A stretch of 9,594 nt of DNA from Methyloceanibacter sp. (GTDB lineage: Bacteria; Pseudomonadota; Alphaproteobacteria; Rhizobiales; Methyloligellaceae). The stretch covers positions 1 to 9,594 of the forward strand of contig JALHTP010000428.1 of assembly GCA_022865725.1 (NCBI GenBank), in the 5' to 3' direction. The first letter of the stretch is position 1. Each line of letters opens with the position of its first letter. Positions 5,896 to 9,594 of the stretch are shown in pieces. The position numbers were made by a program, and so were the translations under genes. Below the pieces are notes generated by a model. The model saw only the letters and a list, made by a program, of their open reading frames with translations, had not been told where the DNA came from and did no database searches.

Positions 5896-7290
5896 TCACA
5901 ATGACTTGGCGATTTCCTCGGTCATCTTCTTGGCGTCGCCGAGCACCATCATGGTGTTGTCGCGATAGAACAGCGGGTTGTCGATGCCGGCATAGCCCGA
6001 CGCCAGCGAGCGCTTGTTGAACAGCACGGTGCCCGCCTTCCACACCTGCAACACCGGCATGCCGTAGATCGGCGACGACTTGTCGTCCTCGGCGGCCGGG
6101 TTGGTCACGTCGTTCGCCCCGATCACATAGACCACGTCGGCCTGCGGGAATTCGGAGTTGATGTCCTCGAGCTCGAACACCTCGTCGTAAGGCACATTGG
6201 CCTCGGCCAGCAGCACGTTCATATGGCCCGGCATGCGCCCCGCCACCGGGTGGATCGCATATTTGACCTCGACACCGGCTTTTTTCAGCCCGTCGGCCAT
6301 CTCGCGCAAGGCGTGCTGGGCCTGCGCCACCGCCATGCCGTAGCCCGGCACGATGATGACCTTGCCGGCATTCTTCATGAGGAAGGCCGCGTCCTCGGCC
6401 GAGCCGAGCTTCACCGGCTTCTGCTCGGCGCCGTGCGCCGGGCCGGCCACCTCGCCGCCGAACCCGCCAAGAATCACGCTGATGAAGGAGCGGTTCATCG
6501 CCTTGCACATGATGTAGGAGAGGATCGCGCCCGACGACCCGACCAGCGCGCCGGTGATGATGAGCGCCGAATTGCCCAGCGTGAAGCCGATGCCGGCCGC
6601 GGCCCATCCCGAATAGGAGTTCAGCATCGAGATCACCACCGGCATGTCGGCGCCGCCGATGGGCACGATGATCAGGATGCCGAGCAGGAAGGAGAATGCC
6701 GCGATCGCCCAGAAATAGACGGCATTCTGCTCGCGGCAGAACAGCACGACGCAAGCGACCAGCGCCAGCGCCAAGCCGATATTGAGCAAATGACGCGCCG
6801 GCAGCAGGATCGGCTTGCCCGACATGCGCCCCGAAAGCTTGAGGAAGGCGATGATCGAGCCGGTGAAGGTGATGGCGCCGATGGCCGTGCCGAGCGACAT
6901 CTCGACCAGGCTCGATGTGTGCATGGCGCCGGGCGCCCCGATGCCGAAGGCCTCCGGCGCGTAGAAGGCCGCCGCGGCAACAAGCACGGCGGCGAGACCG
7001 ACCAGCGAATGGAAGGCCGCGACTAGCTCCGGCATGGCCGTCATCGGAATGCGCCGCGCGATCACCGCGCCGATGCCGCCGCCGATGGCGATGCCGCCCA
7101 GGATCATCGCCCAGGTCAGCGGCTCCTCGGGGCGCGCCACCGCAAGCGTGGTGAGCACGGCAATGGCCATGCCGGCCATGCCGAGATAGTTCCCCTGGCG
7201 CGAGGTCTCGGGCGACGACAGCCCGCGCAGCGCGAGGACGAAGAGGACGCCCGAAACGAGATAGAGCAGCGCGGCGAGATCTGAGCTCAT
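5896..7290 (-). CDS. pntB: NAD(P) transhydrogenase subunit beta
   Basis: 464 aa membrane protein with about eight to nine helices of the proton channel (residues 1-265) and the NADP(H)-binding domain III (about 290-464). With the two alpha parts it couples proton entry to hydride transfer from NADH to NADP+. Visible marks are AFHSLVG with His94 (equivalent to the channel histidine His91 of E. coli beta), the NADP motif IIVPGYGMAVAQAQ (312-325), AGRMPGHMNVLLAEA (350-364), VIGANDVTNPAAED (389-402), and KRSLASGYAGIDNPLF near the end. The ATG at 7290 overlaps the stop of the previous gene as ATGA. The lysine codons at the end of that gene supply the purine-rich ribosome site. The open frame extends upstream, but only as a shadow of pntAB. 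Confidence 0.96.
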   Translation of the reverse strand: MSSDLAALLYLVSGVLFVLALRGLSSPETSRQGNYLGMAGMAIAVLTTLAVARPEEPLTWAMILGGIAIGGGIGAVIARRIPMTAMPELVAAFHSLVGLAAVLVAAAAFYAPEAFGIGAPGAMHTSSLVEMSLGTAIGAITFTGSIIAFLKLSGRMSGKPILLPARHLLNIGLALALVACVVLFCREQNAVYFWAIAAFSFLLGILIIVPIGGADMPVVISMLNSYSGWAAAGIGFTLGNSALIITGALVGSSGAILSYIMCKAMNRSFISVILGGFGGEVAGPAHGAEQKPVKLGSAEDAAFLMKNAGKVIIVPGYGMAVAQAQHALREMADGLKKAGVEVKYAIHPVAGRMPGHMNVLLAEANVPYDEVFELEDINSEFPQADVVYVIGANDVTNPAAEDDKSSPIYGMPVLQVWKAGTVLFNKRSLASGYAGIDNPLFYRDNTMMVLGDAKKMTEEIAKSL

Positions 7291-7706
7291 TTCTTTTTCT
7301 TCTGATACATGGCGAGCATGCGCTGAGTGACGAGGAAGCCGCCGAAGATATTGACGCTGGCCATGATGAGCGCGGCGAATCCGAGCAGCTTGGCCAGGAA
7401 ATGCCCTGAAGCGCCGGCCGCCTCCACGCCCTCCACCGCGACCGCGAGCAGCGCTCCCACCACGATCACCGAGGAGATGGCGTTGGTCACCGACATCAGC
7501 GGCGTGTGCAGCGCCGGCGTCACGCTCCACACCACGTAATAGCCGACGAAGATCGCGAGCACGAAGATGGAGAAGCGGAACACGAAATCGTGCCCGCCCT
7601 CGGACCCCGCCGCTCCTTGCGCGTAGGCCGTGCCGGTCAGCGCCCCCTCCGCAAGGAAAGCGAGAGCGAGGAGGAGAAGCGCGAGGCTCACTCTCCGTCC
7701 CGTCAT
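7287..7706 (-). CDS. pntAB: NAD(P) transhydrogenase alpha part 2, membrane segment
   Basis: 139 aa inner-membrane piece of the proton channel, corresponding to the C-terminal helices of a fused PntA. The core FVFRFSIFVLAIFVGYYVVWSVTPALHTPLMSVTNAISSVIVVGALL (about 41-88), followed by LLGFAALIMASVNIFGGFLVTQRMLAMYQ, is diagnostic and gives three helices. Ahead of it is an N-terminus that looks like a cleavable signal peptide: MTGRR, a 13-residue hydrophobic core, and AYA|Q at 29-30. It could instead be a fourth helix. The protein ends in KKKK. Its start and stop overlap pntA and pntB by 4 bp each (ATGA), so the three products are made together. GGGAG, encoded in the tail of pntA, lies 7 nt before the ATG. 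Confidence 0.93.
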   Translation of the reverse strand: MTGRRVSLALLLLALAFLAEGALTGTAYAQGAAGSEGGHDFVFRFSIFVLAIFVGYYVVWSVTPALHTPLMSVTNAISSVIVVGALLAVAVEGVEAAGASGHFLAKLLGFAALIMASVNIFGGFLVTQRMLAMYQKKKK

Positions 7707-8947
7707 GATTTGGCTCCCTTGGTCTGGCCCTTCGGACCGTTCTTCCCGCCGTTGCCGCCGTTGGCGACGGATTTTGGCGGCGATGCGGCGGGCGCGTGTC
7801 CCCCCTTGCCGCCGAGACGCTCGGCGATCATGGCATTCACGATGGCGCCGTCGCGAGCGATCAGCGTGCCTTTGACCAGCTCGTCCTCGAAATTGATGAC
7901 GAGCGTCTTCTTCTCCTTGTCGATCAGGGCCTCGACGAAGGCTTGGAGATTGCGGGCATAGAGGCTCGACGCGTTCACCGGCACCGAGCCCGGCAGATTG
8001 AGCTTGCCAAAAATACGCACGCCTTCGTGCTCGACGATCTCGCCGGGCTTGGCCAGCTCGGCATTGCCGCCGCGCTCGACCGCCAGGTCGACGATGATCG
8101 AGCCCGGCCGCATGCTCTCGATCATCGCCTTGGAGATGAGCTTCGGCGCGGGCCGCCCGGGGATCAGCGCCGTGGTGATGACGATGTCCTGGTTCTTGAC
8201 GTGCTCGGCGACCAGCGCCGCTTGTTTCTGCTTGTAGGCGTCCGACATCTCCTTGGCGTAGCCGCCGGAGGTCTCGGCCTGCTTGAACTCCTCGTCCTCG
8301 ACCGCGATGAATTTCGCGCCGAGCGAGGCCACCTGCTCCTTGACGGCCGGGCGCACGTCGGTCGCCGTGACGATGGCGCCGAGCCTGCGCGCGGTGGCGA
8401 TGGCCTGCAAGCCGGCAACGCCCACCCCCATGACGAAGATGCGCGCGGCCGGAACGGTGCCTGCCGCCGTCATCATCATCGGCAAAGCGCGCTCGAAGGC
8501 AGCGGCCGCGTCGACCACGGCCTTGTAGCCGGCGAGGTTAGATTGCGAGGACAGCACGTCCATGCTTTGCGCCCGGCTGATGCGCGGCATCAGCTCCATG
8601 GCGAACAGCGCGACGCCGGTCTTGGCCAGCGCATCGAGGCCTTCGGCGTCGGAGAACGGATCGAGCATGCCGATCGCCGAAGCGCCCTTCTTCATGCTCT
8701 TGACGATGTCGGGGCTAGGGCGCCTCACGGTGAGCACGATATCGGCGTCGGCGACAGCGTCGGCGTCGGACTTGGCGATCTCCGCGCCCGCTTCCTTGTA
8801 TTGATCGTCGGAGAAATGCGACCTGAGCCCCGCTCCGGAGCGAACCCTAATCTTCGCTCCCGCCTTGACGAGCTTCTTGACCGTCTCGGGCGTCAGCCCG
8901 ATGCGCGGCTCGTCCTGATCTTCGGCGGGCACGCCAATCGCGATCAT
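7703..8947 (-). CDS. pntA: NAD(P) transhydrogenase alpha part 1, NAD(H)-binding domain I
   Basis: 414 aa soluble, membrane-associated domain that binds NADH and gives up the hydride. It has the AlaDH/PNT N-terminal domain (PAEDQDEPRIGLTPETVKKL, 8-27), the active-site stretch PRISRAQSMDVLSSQSNLAGYKAV (121-144), the Rossmann nucleotide site FVMGVGVAGLQAIATARRLGA (171-191, GxGxxG at 174-179), and VDLAVERGGN (286-295). The last 35 residues form a Gly/Asn/Lys/Pro-rich tail ending KGAKS. I chose ATG 8947 because GGAG lies 5 nt ahead of it. A TTG at 8965 in the same frame is a less likely start. It is the first of three genes joined by ATGA overlaps. The split from the membrane part is the Rhodospirillum rubrum-type arrangement. 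Confidence 0.95.
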   Translation of the reverse strand: MIAIGVPAEDQDEPRIGLTPETVKKLVKAGAKIRVRSGAGLRSHFSDDQYKEAGAEIAKSDADAVADADIVLTVRRPSPDIVKSMKKGASAIGMLDPFSDAEGLDALAKTGVALFAMELMPRISRAQSMDVLSSQSNLAGYKAVVDAAAAFERALPMMMTAAGTVPAARIFVMGVGVAGLQAIATARRLGAIVTATDVRPAVKEQVASLGAKFIAVEDEEFKQAETSGGYAKEMSDAYKQKQAALVAEHVKNQDIVITTALIPGRPAPKLISKAMIESMRPGSIIVDLAVERGGNAELAKPGEIVEHEGVRIFGKLNLPGSVPVNASSLYARNLQAFVEALIDKEKKTLVINFEDELVKGTLIARDGAIVNAMIAERLGGKGGHAPAASPPKSVANGGNGGKNGPKGQTKGAKS

Positions 8948-9023
8948 CGTGGCTCCAAGGCTCAAGGCAGGCGCCGGGCGAGAAGGCTAGCGCCCGTGCG
9001 GACTCATGTCGAAGGTCAAAGGG

Positions 9024-9043
9024 GGCGGCGTAGTGACGCCGCC
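9024..9043 (-). terminator. GC-rich hairpin between coxIV and pntA
   Basis: ggcggcg-tagtga-cgccgcc, a 7-bp perfect stem with a 6-nt loop. In the minus-strand transcript it lies 24 nt past the coxIV-like stop and is followed by CCCCTTTG rather than a clear U-run. It may be a partial terminator or a stabilising 3' stem that sets different levels of the small oxidase subunit and the transhydrogenase. The 120-bp gap shows no second promoter that I trust. Confidence 0.4.
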
Positions 9044-9067
9044 GTCAGGCGGGAAACCGGAAGTGGC

Positions 9068-9211
9068 TCAAACGACGAATATGTAGAGAAACGCCATGAG
9101 CGCGACGACGCTGACGATGGTGTAGACCGTGAGCTTGGTGAACAGTTTGTAGGTCCGGTTATGCTCCGCGTAGTCCATGGCCGGGTGGCCTTCTTTCGGA
9201 TCGATCTGCAT
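9068..9211 (-). CDS. aa3-type cytochrome c oxidase subunit IV
   Basis: 47 aa, MQIDPKEGHPAMDYAEHNRT then YKLFTKLTVYTIVSVVALMAFLYIFVV, a short soluble N-terminus and one transmembrane helix (about 26-46) ending at the C-terminus. The MDYAEHxxTY-xF sequence before a single helix is typical of the small subunit IV of bacterial (alphaproteobacterial) aa3 oxidases, an accessory subunit in the inner membrane. A good ribosome site (agaggggagtgg) precedes ATG 9211. ATG 9178 (MDYAEH) is an alternative start. It lies 120 bp ahead of pntA in the same direction; from memory, this neighbourhood with pnt genes is common in the order. Confidence 0.87.
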   Translation of the reverse strand: MQIDPKEGHPAMDYAEHNRTYKLFTKLTVYTIVSVVALMAFLYIFVV

Positions 9212-9328
9212 TCCACTCCCCTCTGACGCTCGCTTTATTGTTCCCTCCCCGCGCAATACCACAAAGGGCCCGCACGGGGCAATAATCGGGGCGCATTTTG
9301 GGCCAATGAACCCCCGCCATCGCCGAAA
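9212..9328. promoter_or_regulatory. upstream region of the coxIV-pnt cluster
   Basis: 117 bp without a gene, expected to hold the promoter of the minus-strand cluster. On the minus strand TTGCCC with TATTGC 18 nt later is a weak pair. No operator, riboswitch or other clear signal was seen. Confidence 0.3.
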
Positions 9329-9401
9329 CTCCGTCATACCGGCGCAAGCCTGCGCGAAGCCGGAGCTTCGCTTCGGCGAAGGCAGGAAAGCCGGTATCCA
9401 G
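9329..9401. repeat. REP-like repeat, copy 1, enlarged
   Basis: Begins ctccgtcataccggcgcaagc and ends ccggtatccag, like copy 2, but about 42 nt are added inside the loop. The arms ataccggc (9336-9343) and gccggtat (9390-9397) still pair. The added part can fold too: cctgc/gcagg (9349-9353, 9382-9386), gaagc/gcttc (9356-9360, 9365-9369) and cttc/gaag (9371-9374, 9378-9381). Confidence 0.75.
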
Positions 9402-9445
9402 GAGGCGCTCTTCCGCGCGGGTAATTTTCACCGAAGAAAACCAGG

Positions 9446-9476
9446 CTCCGTCATACCGGCGCAAGCCGGTATCCAG
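9446..9476. repeat. REP-like repeat, copy 2, simple hairpin
   Basis: A 31-bp unit holding ataccggc-gcaa-gccggtat (9453-9472): an 8-bp perfect stem with a GCAA tetraloop, flanked by ctccgtc and ccag. It gives the basic form of which copy 1 is the longer variant. Confidence 0.8.
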
Positions 9477-9500
9477 ACAATAAGCTCTCTGCCTGTTGCG

Positions 9501-9536
9501 CTGGATCCCGGCTTTCGCCGGGATGACGAAACGGAG
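9501..9536. repeat. REP-like repeat, copy 3, inverted
   Basis: Reads ctggatcccggctttcgccg onward to acggag. In reverse it is the same plan as copy 2 (ctccg, gtcatcccggcgaaagccgggatccag), with stem atcccggc/gccgggat (9505-9512, 9517-9524). It stands 24 bp from copy 2 and head-to-head with it, forming a BIME-like pair. Confidence 0.8.
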
Positions 9537-9594
9537 TCTATCCCCGTCTTTTCCCCGGTCTCCGAACCTGCCCTATCATGCATCCACCTCGTCC

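Noticed and set aside
5879..6754. A 291-codon minus-strand frame inside pntB in another phase
   Set aside because: An out-of-frame shadow of pntB, dominated by Arg/Gly/Ala; the pntB frame contains all the family motifs.
7796..9226. A very long (476-codon) open frame on the plus strand opposite pntA and the coxIV-like gene
   Set aside because: The minus strand clearly encodes conserved PntA and oxidase subunit IV. The plus-strand translation is rich in Arg, Asp, His and Gly with no family pattern, as expected from antisense frames in GC-rich DNA.
9537..9594. Possible 3' end of a minus-strand gene entering from the right edge (GAC GAG GTG GAT GCA TGA)
   Set aside because: Only five codons before the stop are visible; this cannot be told from chance.
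1..9594. A defence system, CRISPR array, tRNA, rRNA, riboswitch or phage module
   Set aside because: No regularly spaced direct repeats, tRNA-like cloverleaf, rRNA signature or defence and phage proteins were seen on either strand. The recognisable genes are housekeeping genes plus one IS.

Overview
This GC-rich window reads as a chromosomal segment from an alphaproteobacterium, most likely of the order Hyphomicrobiales (Rhizobiales). The main signs are the alphaproteobacterial aa3-type cytochrome oxidase subunit IV, the three-gene (split alpha) proton-translocating transhydrogenase, paired DUF465/YdcH proteins beside purEK, and several intergenic palindromic repeats of a style common in that order. 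I cannot name the genus. Identifications are from reading the translations; no database search was run.

Left region (1-2400). A complete IS5-type insertion sequence (about 87-1388) carries one DDE transposase and perfect 17-bp terminal inverted repeats flanked by CTAG on both sides. It sits exactly at the stop codon of a small minus-strand DUF465/YdcH gene and recreates that stop. A second, divergent DUF465 gene (plus strand) follows. Its stop codon overlaps, within a shared CTAG, the stop of a convergent minus-strand DUF4345 membrane protein gene.

Centre (2400-5620). purE and purK overlap by 8 bp and together carry the carboxylation of AIR in purine synthesis. A TTGCCA-N16-TATAAT promoter candidate lies upstream of purE. 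After two repeat-like stretches comes rpsU (ribosomal protein S21, GTG start). A cluster of perfect hairpins separates rpsU from a convergent, membrane-anchored alpha/beta hydrolase of the Bem46/ABHD13 type.

Right region (5620-9594). A minus-strand cluster runs coxIV-like -> pntA (alpha-1) -> pntAB (alpha-2) -> pntB. The three pnt genes are joined by two 4-bp ATGA overlaps. Together they encode the membrane enzyme that uses the proton gradient to reduce NADP+ with NADH. A GC-rich hairpin separates coxIV from pntA. The far right edge is a non-coding stretch with three copies of a palindromic repeat, one of them enlarged by about 42 nt.

I did not find a convincing new biological system. The genes are ordinary housekeeping genes, and the points of interest are the precise IS insertion, the paired DUF465 genes, the repeats and a few regulatory structures.
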